Below, piece after piece: positions 33,275 through 43,731 of a stretch of 64,000 bases of DNA (the stretch's first letter is position 1; every line of letters begins with the position of its first letter). The stretch is from Muricea muricata (Eukaryota > Cnidaria > Anthozoa > Malacalcyonacea > Plexauridae). Location: assembly GCA_963855995.1 (NCBI GenBank), contig OY979716.1, forward strand, positions 44,056,480 to 44,120,479, written 5' to 3'. A program made the translations under genes and the position numbers. The notes under the pieces are model-generated. The model had not been told where the DNA came from and ran no database searches. It saw only the letters and a list, made by a program, of their open reading frames with translations.

Positions 33275-36092
33275 TGGTGGTCATCCCCTCTTAAAACTTT
33301 TTTTTCATTTTAAAGCAGATTTATGCAAAAATATCATTTTTTGGAAGGGACAGGTGACAGAAAATGACCAAGGCAAAAATTTTTTCACAAAGTCATTAAT
33401 TACCCTAATTATCCAATATGGCGGCTGTTAATTAACCCATAATTGCTCAGCGTCGTAAACATGATATCTCAAGAACCAGTAATCAGAACAAGATAAATTA
33501 TATATTTTTGAAAAGCTTACAATTTGATCTATTATGTGAAACTCTTTAATTTTCATGAAATATTTTTTTTAAAAAATTAGACTCAAATATTGAGATTTCT
33601 CAATTTTTGCAACTTTTAATCCGGTAAATTTTAGGCAAATCCCCTTGTTATTCATTAGGAATGAACAGTATTGAAAAAAAAAGAGTTTCACATAATAGAG
33701 GATGTTACAATTAGTAAGTGTGCCAAATATGAATCCTCTGCAATAAATAGTTACAATGTTATAGTGTCCCAAAGATCGCTTACACATGTCAAAATGTGAA
33801 AATGAGAAAATCCAATCTAAAGTTTTCGTTCATGTTGTTCATACAACCTACTGAGTCTAGAAGCTACCTGCTTCATAGGTAACCCCTTCCCTGTCCTCAG
33901 CATTGTCCAGAAACTTCTTCCTAAGGTGTCTCAGGGTTTTCCTCCTGGATTTCACCTTCTCAGTGCTCTTTCGACCCGACAACTTGATTCTTGCTCGGTC
34001 ACAGTCTTGGGCACCTTTACAGGTGAACAACCCCGGCTCAATATCCAAATCTTGTAGAACTTTAATGCAAGAAATGTCCCCATCATTAAACTTCAGAACT
34101 GCTAAGTAGGTGGCCAGAGCCACAGTTTCCTGTTCCACATATGTATTCTTTGGACATCGGTCCCAGATGATCCCGTTTAGGCATTCATTTGGATTCTGTG
34201 TCAAGCCATGGGTGCACTTTGTTAACAAGGCTGAGTCAGCCAAATCATCAAATATGGGCTCCACCAACTCCACAATAGGCTTTGGGATACCATTCTTATG
34301 TTTGTATGTTTTTGAATCTCTTTGATAGCCACACCAACTATCCTTTCCTTTCGGACAAAGATGATGTTGCGGATTATCTTCTGTTGAAGCGACATGAAAG
34401 AGAGACGCCTTTACAGCCTTGCCCATTTCTTCAACACTATCAAGGTTTCCTCTAATTGCCAAACCATAGTAATTTTGTAATACATCCATCTTTCCAGTAG
34501 TCAGACGACCTTTTCCCGATATTCCTTTACCATCAGAGAGTTTTCTGCCTTTGTTGGTACTCTTCAGCCTCCGCAGTCTGCTTCCAACTCGCTTCTGGAC
34601 ATGCCCAATACATTCTAACTTATTTGGTATGCAGTCCTTTCCATATGGTTTGCATTCTAAGATTGCACTATAAGTAGAAGAATCACCATCTCCAAGCATA
34701 TCTTTATATTTCAATCCCCTGCTGGCTTCTGACCTTTCAAAGATCCTCAGGGCACCAGCTGTCTCCATGCTGCCAGAACTTCCTGTGTGGTTGATCTTAC
34801 ATTGGTGGTTGGCCTTCCATTCTTCATATTTTGGGTCATTCTGCTTTTTGCTCCATTTCAGACATTGCTGGCACTTGTCGGACATGACTTCAACATCAAG
34901 GCACTTTTTTGTGTCAAGGGAAATTGCTGTGACGACACCACTGTGTGATGAATAACCGCGCTTCTGCCACGTACCATCTATTGATATTCCACACTCTCCA
35001 GCATCATTTTCAATAATTTCTCTGACATGCATAGCATTGTTAACCATACTGTCATTGGCACATTGCTTCACTGCTGGTAAAAGCTTCTTATTTTGAATCT
35101 TTGTGAAGTTGGCACGTCTTGGTGGAGCAGGCATATTGAGAACTTTGCTGAAAGTTGTCATGGCACTGTGTCCTTTACCAATTTCTCTGAAGGCTAGGAC
35201 AGCTCGAACATTGACTTCATAGGACTGCCCTTGCTTTTTTGAAGTGTTGAAACAATACTTCCAGTCGCATGCCACACACTGCAAAGAAATATAATGCGCA
35301 TATCCATGTTTTTTCCTCATGTCATCATGTGACTTCATTTCTTCCCCGCAGTCAGGACACTTCAGAATATTGTCGAAAACACCAAATAAGATCGATAAAT
35401 CCATAAATACTGTCCCTTCCCTTACAGTATCCATATTTACAGAATTAGCACCAATCTTTGCTGTCTGCGCACTAATTTTTGCTCCTGAAGGTCCAGCATC
35501 TTTGGCACGAGGTTCGTCGCCATGTTTGAATTTCTTTGCCATTTTGGAGGGCGCCTTTCTTTTGCGTTTCCTGCTTCTGTTCTGATTATTTCCCATTTAT
35601 AGACTTTAAATTACAACCCAAATAACAAAAGAAATCTTTGGGAAACTAAAACAGCAACTTTTCGACTTGGAATATTAAAAAAACGACGGTTTTGTAGACG
35701 ACTTTTACAGGTAAACTGCTAAAGCGATCGATCAGAAGAAAGACAAAGAAATCAAGTTGCCATGGCTTCCCAAAAGCAACCAATCACAATGTAGCTTAGT
35801 CAAAAGACTCTAAATTTCATACACCAAAAGTAGAAATATATATCAACTGGTTGGAGGCGATTTTTGGACGAAATTTTCAGCAAATTTTGTACCCAAATGC
35901 GTTGCTAAGGCGTTGCTATGGGGTAATTTTTTAAACAAGGTGACTTTAAAAGCTTTTTTTGCCTTGTTTAATAATTTTATGGAAAAATAGGCCATGCAGT
36001 CTTAAAGTACAATAGTTAAGGGACTCAAAACCACCAAAAAATTTTTTTTGAGAAAATGACCAAAAATTAGTTATGAAGAGGAGATGACCACC
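33275..36092. mobile_element. 2.8-kb Kolobok-type DNA transposon, apparently complete
   Basis: The left end TGGTGGTCATCCCCTCTT and the right end (minus strand) GGTGGTCATCTCCTCTT form inverted repeats of about 17 bp, with TTAA on both sides (33271-33274 and 36093-36096). One long uninterrupted transposase gene lies inside on the minus strand, with about 0.5 kb of AT-rich sequence on each side. TTAA duplication plus this transposase type fits Kolobok. It is the best-preserved autonomous-looking element in the window. Confidence 0.85.
33857..35596 (-). CDS. Kolobok/Mutator-like transposase, intact 579 aa
   Basis: Single uninterrupted frame, start at 35596 (MGNNQNRSRKRKRKAPSKMA) just inside the element. 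A basic N-terminus (about 8-24) is a likely nuclear localisation signal. Two CxxC pairs at about 80-83 and 107-110 form a zinc-binding module. The core shows SIDGTWQKRGYSS (D207), GDGDSSTY (D303/D305), ECIGHVQKRVGSRLR and TQNPNECLN (E471), a plausible D-D-E triad, with further Cys/His clusters (243-269, 411-422). The layout matches what Pfam names a Mutator-like transposase domain, seen in Kolobok elements. The protein should bind the element ends in the nucleus and move it into TTAA sites. A missing stop or frameshift over 579 codons implies recent activity or selection. Activity itself is not shown. Confidence 0.85.
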   Translation of the reverse strand: MGNNQNRSRKRKRKAPSKMAKKFKHGDEPRAKDAGPSGAKISAQTAKIGANSVNMDTVREGTVFMDLSILFGVFDNILKCPDCGEEMKSHDDMRKKHGYAHYISLQCVACDWKYCFNTSKKQGQSYEVNVRAVLAFREIGKGHSAMTTFSKVLNMPAPPRRANFTKIQNKKLLPAVKQCANDSMVNNAMHVREIIENDAGECGISIDGTWQKRGYSSHSGVVTAISLDTKKCLDVEVMSDKCQQCLKWSKKQNDPKYEEWKANHQCKINHTGSSGSMETAGALRIFERSEASRGLKYKDMLGDGDSSTYSAILECKPYGKDCIPNKLECIGHVQKRVGSRLRRLKSTNKGRKLSDGKGISGKGRLTTGKMDVLQNYYGLAIRGNLDSVEEMGKAVKASLFHVASTEDNPQHHLCPKGKDSWCGYQRDSKTYKHKNGIPKPIVELVEPIFDDLADSALLTKCTHGLTQNPNECLNGIIWDRCPKNTYVEQETVALATYLAVLKFNDGDISCIKVLQDLDIEPGLFTCKGAQDCDRARIKLSGRKSTEKVKSRRKTLRHLRKKFLDNAEDREGVTYEAGSF

Positions 36093-36383
36093 TTAACTTC
36101 ATCTTCTTCTTCTTGAATATCTACCAGACTGAGATAAAATCTGTAAGTAAGTTTGCCTATCTTATGTATCTTCTTGTATGTTCCTACGTACATTTATTTT
36201 GTAAATATTCATGTTGTTAGTTGAACCGTCGTCATAATACAGAGTAAAAGAAATTCTACGCATTCAAATTTATCAATGTTCAGCCGATTTCACTAAAACT
36301 ACACCTAGAAGCAACTTCGAGCCATCAGGCCTGCTGGTTGATCGTCAGGTATTGGTGCGTTGGATCGTGATTCACAACAGAAC

Positions 36384-37110
36384 ATGCTGCACAGTTTCGC
36401 AAAATTCCTCGATGCCAAATTGGAACAAAACTTTACGACCTTCAAAGGCAGTTTTGAGGAGAAAGAAGAGCAACATGTGACTGAAATACAGAAGATAAAA
36501 TATGAGGCGAAGGCGTCCAGTTCTTTCTAGTATAAAGGAAATGGAATCCAATATGAATTTAACACTTCGATTTTCGATCAGGTCGAATCGTGTTCAGCTC
36601 AATTGCTTGCTGGAAATTTATCGAAAGCCGATAACAAACTTGAATAGATTAAAGTTTTGATTAATAAGCGTAATAAATTGAGTCTCTTCGCCGACGAGAG
36701 TCCAGCTGGATGGTCTGCCGTTGATGAATACCAGTCTGAAGAATTAGCCGAAAATTCAGACGACGAAAAGAAACTCTGTTCTGGTGAACGACAAGCTATG
36801 TCAAAAATGAAGTTTAAAAACAAACCTAAATCTACTGTCGCTGTTGCTTTTTGGAAAAACAAAGCAGAGCAAGAGAGTGGTGATCTTAATCCTACGCAGC
36901 AGAATTTTCGTCCCTATAACAGATCCTTTTGCATATATGGGCAGTTCCCTCCTGACAAATGCTTCAGTTGTGGGCAGTTTGGCCACTAGGCCGGTTATAC
37001 AAAGTGCCCTAACCTGTCCTATAAAAACGACAACTGTACAGCAACCTCAACCAGAACAAGTTCAGCCCTTCCTCATTGAGTCCGGTCACAAGTTAGCAGC
37101 AACATGGCTA
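36384..37110 (+). pseudogene. DIRS-type gag remnant
   Basis: The frame from the Met at 36384 (MLHSFAKFLDAKLEQNFTTF) encodes a helical, charged gag-like protein, an acidic region near 36720-36790 (ADESPAGWSAVDEYQSEEL) and a CCHC-type zinc knuckle (KCFSCGQFGH, about 36959-36988), where a stop replaces the residue after His. At least two earlier stops (about 36530 and 36645) also interrupt it. It lies directly upstream of a DIRS reverse transcriptase, the usual order. Gag would package the element RNA. Confidence 0.65.
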
Positions 37111-37149
37111 CAAACAGATGAGTATGATTATATTTTTTTCTTAGTGTGA

Positions 37150-37952
37150 TGAGGAACCTCATAGTGTAGTGTTAAAAGAAGCACCACATGAAGTCGAGCA
37201 AGGTTCAAATTCCGTTGTAGTTAAAGGGCGTCTTGAATCGCATGTTGAATTTTGGAAGCTGATTGGAGCGTCTCACTTTATAATAAATACAATATCTAAT
37301 GGTTATGTTATTCCCTTTGTACATACACCCCCGCATGCTACTTTCTTGAATAATCAGTCAGCTTTTCAACACAAAGAGTTTGTTGCAAGTGCTATTGCTG
37401 ACTTATTGAAGGTTGATTCAATTGTTGAGTGCCTGAATGCACCATTTGTGGTTAATCCATTTTCCATTAGTGTACAAACAAGCGGTAAAAAACGTCTTAT
37501 TCTTGATCTGCGATATCCAAATAGTTTTCTGAAAAACTTTAAAATTAAGTTTGAAGAGTCCAGTCTATGCTACAATTATTAATTGATCGCATCCAAAGCT
37601 GGTTGTTTTCGTTCAATAATAAATCTGGATATCACCATATTGATATATTTGAAAATGATCCAGAGTTCATTATCTTAAATTTACAGTTTTACCATTTAGC
37701 TTGGCCACAGGACCTTATATATTTACTAAAGTTATTATGGGGTCCTTGGTAAAGCATTGGCATGGTCAAGTTTATCAGATTGTTGTTTATTTAGATGACG
37801 GTCTGAGTGCTTGCCCCTCGTTTGACTCTGCACTCCAGCAGTTTTCCTCCGTTAGGGTTGATTTTATAAATTGCGGCTTTGTTCCCAGTGAACATAAAAT
37901 CTATTCATTTGTGGATCAGCAGCGTGTGATATCTACGTGTAAGCATGTGTGA
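37150..37952 (+). pseudogene. DIRS-type reverse transcriptase remnant
   Basis: The first frame (37169-37582) shows the conserved start of DIRS RT (SHFIINTISNGYVIPFVHTP, SIVECLNAPFVVNPFSISVQ, KKRLILDLRYPN). The next frames carry SGYHHIDIFENDPEF, ATGPYIFTKV and VYLDDGLSACP, the last with the catalytic YLDD box. Frame changes occur near 37580 and 37720. Similarity ends about 37950, so the RNase H, methylase-like and tyrosine recombinase parts are missing. The recombinase exon at 10183 is far away and not demonstrably from this copy. Confidence 0.8.
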
Positions 37953-38396
37953 ACCGGAAGTGGACTTTGAGTTCATAGCATGCTGATTGTAATGTTGATA
38001 TTATTTGACAGAGAATTTATAGTTTACCCGAACTGTTTAGCACAGTTTTTAAGGATAAAGAAGTTAAGTTAAAGCTAACCTGAACTGTCAAAGCAATATC
38101 GCCACAGAAGTAAGACAATTTGACAATTTATAGTGTAGTTTATTATTGTTTATAATATGTATATATAGCATGCTCATTCAAATATTTCTATTATTATACT
38201 TTACTTAGATCGAATTGCTGTACTTTGGTATGAAATACTTCACTATCATTGTTAAGAATATGATTTGCGAGATTCTTTATTACAGCTAACCTGTCGTCTC
38301 TTTTCTTTCCGACAAAACACTATTCGATTTCTTGCTAACTACGTATTCGTGGGAAATTGAAACAAATTTAATGATGATTCGATAAAGTGATAAACA
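37953..38396. other. no gene recognised, expected place of a BEL 5' LTR
   Basis: AT-rich sequence between the DIRS remnant and the BEL gag start. I could not match it to the 3' LTR-like sequence at 43140, so the 5' LTR appears lost or unrecognisable. Confidence 0.35.
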
Positions 38397-39870
38397 ATGG
38401 AGGGTGTTCAGCCTCAGGGCAAGGGCGAAGAATTAGCCAACAACAAAGAGCTAAATAAGGCCAAAATAAGACGAAGAAACGGCTTTAACCCATGCTAGGA
38501 AAGTTATTAATCTCCAAATGGCAGAAAATCACTCGAATGAAGAGGTTCAAAAGGCGTAGGACGATTACAAACACATATATTCTGACCTTTGCTAATCAAA
38601 GATGACCAACAGTTCGAAGAAGAACAGTGAATTGAACCGTGTCAGGAAATGTTTCTTCGCTTAAAGATAGATTCCCAAGATTATGAAACAGCAGGCAATA
38701 TCTGGTAGTATCGAAACCGGAACTATTAGTAAACCTGCACAAAATTATCCAACCGAAGGCGAAGTCCACCACACAGAAATGCCTGTTGCAGAAGAAAATT
38801 AAATATCGACACCAAATGAAAAAAGTGAAGACACCAGCGAGACACCAACACCAGTATTGATTCCGGAAAGTCAGGAGCATAACATACAACCCAGAGTTCC
38901 TACAAATAATTCATTTGACTCAACTGAAAATACCAGAGTGACAGCAACACGTGCAAACACTGGTCAGTCTCTTTCGAATTGAGAAACCCAAAATGCCAAA
39001 ATTTGCCGATGATATCCGAGAATTTGGAACTTACAGAGCAGACTTCAAGCACTTGGTTGAAACAAGATACAGCAAAATAGATGCCATAACCATTTTGCGA
39101 TCTACTCTACAAGGAAAACCGTTGGAGATGATAAAGGGTATTGGTCAAGACTACGATTGGAGCGTGGGAATACCTGGATTTGGTCTATGGAGACCCACGA
39201 TTTGTAGCTGATATCATCACCAAAGATATATCCAGATTCAAGCCAATTAAGGAAGAAGAAGATGCTCGGTTTTGCGACCTGGTTCATTTGGTCAAGCGAA
39301 GTTTTAACACCCTCAAGGAAGTGGGCGTGAAAATGATATGAATAACCATCACATGTTGGCCATTATTGAGTCTGGTCACGCTATTTAGAGAGCACGAAGA
39401 GTGAAGCCACATTGGAGAAATTATTTTTGTGGATGACAAGTGAGATGAAGTCCAGAATGTGGGCAACCGCACCATTGAGAAATTCATTGCACATGCCCAA
39501 ACATATGTAGGACATGTAGCCGGAAGAGAAGATGGAAAGAAAACAAATGACAAGTGCTGGTATTGTAAAACCTCAGAGCATTGGACCGACCAATGCCAAA
39601 AATTCCTCGCCTTGGGTTGTAGCGATCGCTTTAACATAGTCACGGAGAATCACGCCTGCTTTAGCCACCTAGAACAAGCTGGCCGAAATCACAACATGGC
39701 GACGTGTTCTCGAAGATGTCAGCGTACTGAGATTGTCAATGGAGTTCAATGCAAGCATTACCACCATCCGCTGTTACACATGGTGAAGAGCAATGTCGTG
39801 TCATCAGTTACAACGAACGGGGAGACTATGTTACTATTCAGGCAGAAATCCTTGGATAACACAACATAAG
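38397..39870 (+). pseudogene. BEL/Pao gag remnant
   Basis: The probable start is MEGVQPQGKGEEL at 38397, but many stops follow up to 38940. The gag core (38951-39340, two frames) has KMPKFADDIREFGTYRADFK, ITILRSTLQGKPLEMIKGIG and AWEYLDLVYGDPRF, typical of the BEL gag/DUF1759 region. 39459-39869 contains a zinc-knuckle-like CWYCKTSEHWTDQC and a following Cys/His cluster (CFSHLEQAGRNHNMATCSRRC). The parts are separated by frameshifts near 39160 and 39345. Gag forms the particle in which the element is reverse transcribed. Confidence 0.75.
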
Positions 39871-41320
39871 GAAACAAGCTAACTTCCTGCTAGACACTGG
39901 TGCTCAAATCAGCTTGATATGGACAGCAGTTGCAGAGGAGCTCGATCTAAAGGGTAAAACGGTCACCATAACAATGGCAGAGGTCGGGGGAGAAGAGAAT
40001 GAGATGGCAACGAAGTTGTATCGCTTTCGCATCTGGTCCCTAGAAAATCAATCGATTCCTACAATTACAGCTGTGGGAATTCCATGTATTAGCAATGACA
40101 TTTCTGTTATAAAGCTAGACAACGTAGCTGAAGCCTTTGGTCTTGGAAAAAAGAAAATAAGGAGGGGAAATGGTCCAGTTGATGTCCTGTTAGGAATCCA
40201 TCACCCCAAATTGCACAAAATTATAGAAAACTCCTGTCAAAGGATTGGTAATCAGTGGTTAGTACCATACCCTTGGATCAAAGATGTGACAGAATTAACT
40301 GAACCTGAGCCAAGCAGAGAAAAAACTAGAGGCAACTGAGCATCAACTAGCTAAGAATCCGAGCCATGCAGAAGCATATATGACAAGCAGATAGAACAGA
40401 TGGGAGAAATGAACTTTTCCCGAAAATTATCCAGTGAAGAGCTAAAGTCATACAAAGGACCAGTCCACCACATATCCCATCACGACATAGTTAGAACCGA
40501 GAAGAAGAGCACACCGATCCAAATTGTTTTCAATTTCTCAGCATCCTATGAAGAAAACTGCCCAGATGATTACTGGATGAAAGGGGCTGACCTTCTAAAC
40601 AATCTATTTGGAGTACTCTTACAATTTTGAGAAAACGAAGTAGCTATTAGTGCAGATGTATCTAAGAGGTATCATCAAGTCCTAATTCCTGAGCAAGACC
40701 AGCATGTACAGTTCTTAAAGAAGAATACATACATGGATGACATATGTGATTCTGTTTATTCCGTAGAGAAAGCTAGAAAATTGACAACAGAGATTGATGA
40801 AGTTCTTCACAACGGCAATTTTCATGTGAAAGGCTGGCTTTCCAACCTGACATTAAAGGTGGACAGTGAAAACGCTAGTGAAACAAATGAATTGGAAATG
40901 AAAGTACTACGAGGCCCAGTTAAAGAAAAAGTTTTGGGAACCGTTTGGAACCATCGCGACGCTGTTTTTGGGTTCAAAGTAAATCCTCCTGAGATCAGCA
41001 ATCTTGTGAAGAGAACTATACTAAGCCAAGTAGCTCAAATCTACAATCCCCTTGGAGCAGCTGCAGCTTTCCTGATTCGTGCCAAAAAAAGAATGCAAAA
41101 ACTGTGGTTGGCTGGGTTACAGTGGGATGAATTACTGCCACCAGAATACCAAGCAATGTGGATACAATTCTTCCAAGAAATGAACGACCTAAATAGCATC
41201 ACCTTCGAAAGGTTTCTTATGCCAGACGTCATTGGAGCTCCATATTTTCCGAGGCATCAATCAAAGCCTTTGGAACGTGCGCGTATGTCCCATGGGAAAC
41301 CAAAACCAGCACCTTTGTAA
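39870..41320 (+). pseudogene. BEL/Pao protease and reverse transcriptase remnant
   Basis: An aspartic protease segment (LLDTGAQISLIW, about 39889, the DTGA catalytic motif) leads into 39914-40339 (DVLLGIHHPKLH). Reverse transcriptase follows (40400-40630, SSEELKSYKGPVHHISHHDI and IVFNFSASYE) and, after a stop, the YMDD box (TYMDDICDSV, about 40727). Only about 15 residues lie between the VLIPEQDQHVQF block and YMDD, much shorter than usual, so part of the palm appears deleted. 40733-41320 then gives the A17/RNase-H connection region (VLGTVWNHRDAVFGFKVNPP, SQVAQIYNPLGAAAAFLI). The copy is inactive. Confidence 0.8.
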
Positions 41321-41879
41321 CCCGATTTGTTGCTGCAAAGTCAAAAGTAGCAACGCTAAAATCTCTGACCATACCACGCTTAGAGTTAAAAGCAGCAGTC
41401 CTTGCAGTGAGATTATGTTGTTCCATTATCGAAGAATCTCAAATGCAGTTCCAAAGAATCATCTTCTTCTCTAATAGCCACATTGCCCCCGCATGGATCC
41501 AGAACAAAGCAAGAGAGTTCAAACCATTCGTTCCCGCCCAAGTCACCAAGATCCAGAGCAAGTCAGAGCCAAACCAGTGGAGACACATTTCCAGAGAGCT
41601 AAACGTCACTGATGAGGTATCTTGAGGAGTACTCGCTAAGCAACTGATAGACAGGTGGAAGTACACCCGAAGTTCTTGCAATTACCTGAAGACGAATGGC
41701 CAAAGGAGTTGTGTTCAACCATCATCCCTACAGAAGTTGATCAATCGGAACGCTGAAAGGCTCAACCAGTCTTAAAGATAACCAAACCATCCGAAGTCAT
41801 TCCGTGTAGGAAGCTTTCAAGGTGGAAGAAACTTATGCCAGTCACTGCCTATGTGCTCCGATTTATCAGCAAGTGACGA

Positions 41880-43130
41880 AACAAGGATCGGATGAACGAA
41901 AACACGAAAAAAAAACAGGCAAAAGACATGACAGAAGCTAGACCAGCCTCAGCGAGAGAGTTATACTGGATAAAGCAAAGTCAGAAATCACTTTGCGATC
42001 GCCTAAAAAAAGGAGAACTTAAAGCACTGACATTCTTTGTCGATAAAGATGGGGTAATCTGAGTTGGAGGACGCGTGGGAGAAGCTGTGATCTCTTATGA
42101 TGCCAAACACCTGTCTTACTTCCCTGTGAACACTGCATATCTCTACTGATCACTTGTTATTTCCACCAAAAGGGCCACTGAAGATCAAGCAAAAATATTA
42201 TTAGATGTCACGATTTAGCCAAATTCGTGAAGTTCTGATGCATAGACTGTCGCAGAATGCAAGCCGAGGTTGACAGTCCATGTTCAACAAAGTTTGAGGT
42301 TGTAGTTCATGTCAGACCTACCAATAATCCGTCTGGAGCTACACACGCCACCCTTCTATCGCACTGCATGTCACTACTTTGGTCCATACCTAGTCAAAGT
42401 TAGGCAAAACAAAACCACCAAAAATTATGGCATTGTCTTCACATGTTTAAGTACCCAATCCATGCATCTGGAACTCACAGTAGACTATTCTACGATGGAA
42501 TTTCTGCAAACGTTATGCAGATTCTTTGCAATTCGTGGACAGGTGACCCTGATGATAAGTGGCAACGGTACGCAGCTTGTGGGAGCTGATCGTGAACTCC
42601 GAGAAATGATTCTGGGATGGGATGCACAAAAGTTAAAGGAATTCAGCGCCGAGAAAGGAATGGGGTGGAAGTTCATTACTCCAGTTGCACCACACCATAA
42701 CGGATGTGCTGAAGCCATGGTCAAGACAGCAAAGAAAGCACTGAAAACTGCTATAGGTGAGAACCAATCCTGACACCTTTTGAGCTATATACATGCCTGC
42801 TGGAGGCTGCCAATTTGATGAATCAACGCCCTATTGGGAGGATTTCCAACGACCCAGATGATGATAGTTTCCTGTGTCCCAACGACATCCTTCTTGGTTG
42901 AGTACCAGCAACGGTACCACAAGGACCGTTCCGTGAAACGAAGAATCCTTGGCATCGTGTTGAATTTATTCAGAAGATCATTGATAGTTTTTGGAAGCGT
43001 TGGTATCGAGACGTATTCCCATCGCGAGTTACCAGAAAGAAGTGAAAGGTTGAAAAGAGAAATGTTCAAGTTGATGATATCATCATAGCTCAAGATTCTA
43101 ATGCTGTTTGTGGAAATTATAATTGGATAT
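41880..43130 (+). pseudogene. BEL/Pao integrase remnant with altered catalytic residues
   Basis: A zinc-binding N-terminal region (about 42060-42260) is broken by stops. The core frame (42309-42773) shows the retroviral-type integrase layout, but the two Asp positions appear changed: His at residue 22 (before YFGP) and Gly at residue 85 (MISGNGTQLVG). The Glu (residue 135, NGCAEAMVK) remains. A DUF5641-like C-terminal segment (PDDDSFLCPNDILLG, about 42855; DSFWKRWYRDVFPSRV, about 42980) follows with a stop and frame changes, and coding ends about 43130. The catalytic changes alone would abolish strand transfer. Confidence 0.8.
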
Positions 43131-43139
43131 AAAGCACAG

Positions 43140-43440
43140 TGTGTCGCAAAAATATTGATAAATGCGTTTAATAAGTTGAAACAAAAATACAACATGAAAC
43201 ATACATATGATATGCTGATTTCCGATATCTTATGCCGAAATGCGTACAACGTACCCTTTTCAACATACATTATACACATATTTCCAGTGTTCTTTGTGAG
43301 AATTTTCAGTATACTTTATGCATGTAAACATTTCAGTATACTTTATGCCTGTACATTTCAGTATAATTTGTGTGTGTAAGCCTTTAAGTATTATGCGCAG
43401 TCGCTGATTGAAAGGGCAGTACTTAATGTTGAAAATTAAT
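43140..43440 (+). repeat. BEL/Pao 3' LTR-like sequence
   Basis: It starts TGTGTCGCAAAAATATTGAT right after the integrase C-terminus and matches, in inverted orientation, the block at 55120-55390 (shared GAAACAAAAATACAACATGA, ACACATATTTCCAG and TTTTCAGTATACTTTATGCA). It carries an extra ~70 bp, and the CAGTATACTTTATGC unit is repeated. AATAAA near 43437 could be a polyadenylation signal. The exact right border is unknown. Confidence 0.7.
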
Positions 43441-43731
43441 AAAAGTTTCAATTCGTTTTAAATATGGCCCTGGACATAATTAAATACCTCCAAGACTTGA
43501 AAAGATTGTGTGAAGAAGCAGAGAGACAATGGTTTACTCATAGTTAATAAAGAAGAGGGTTTGGAAGGTCAGCAAACTTCAAAGGCTTTCGCGCTAATTG
43601 GTTTCAGATCTTGAAAGACGGGGTCACGTAACAATATGGGTGCATTGATTTCAGAAATTACTAGAGCGTAGTATTACGGATAAACGATATTGTGTTTATA
43701 AAATGTGATATAAAGCATTGTTCGTCTTGCT

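Noticed and set aside
34110..35585. Plus-strand frames of 60-90 residues across the Kolobok transposase
   Set aside because: Antisense shadows of the intact 579-residue gene.
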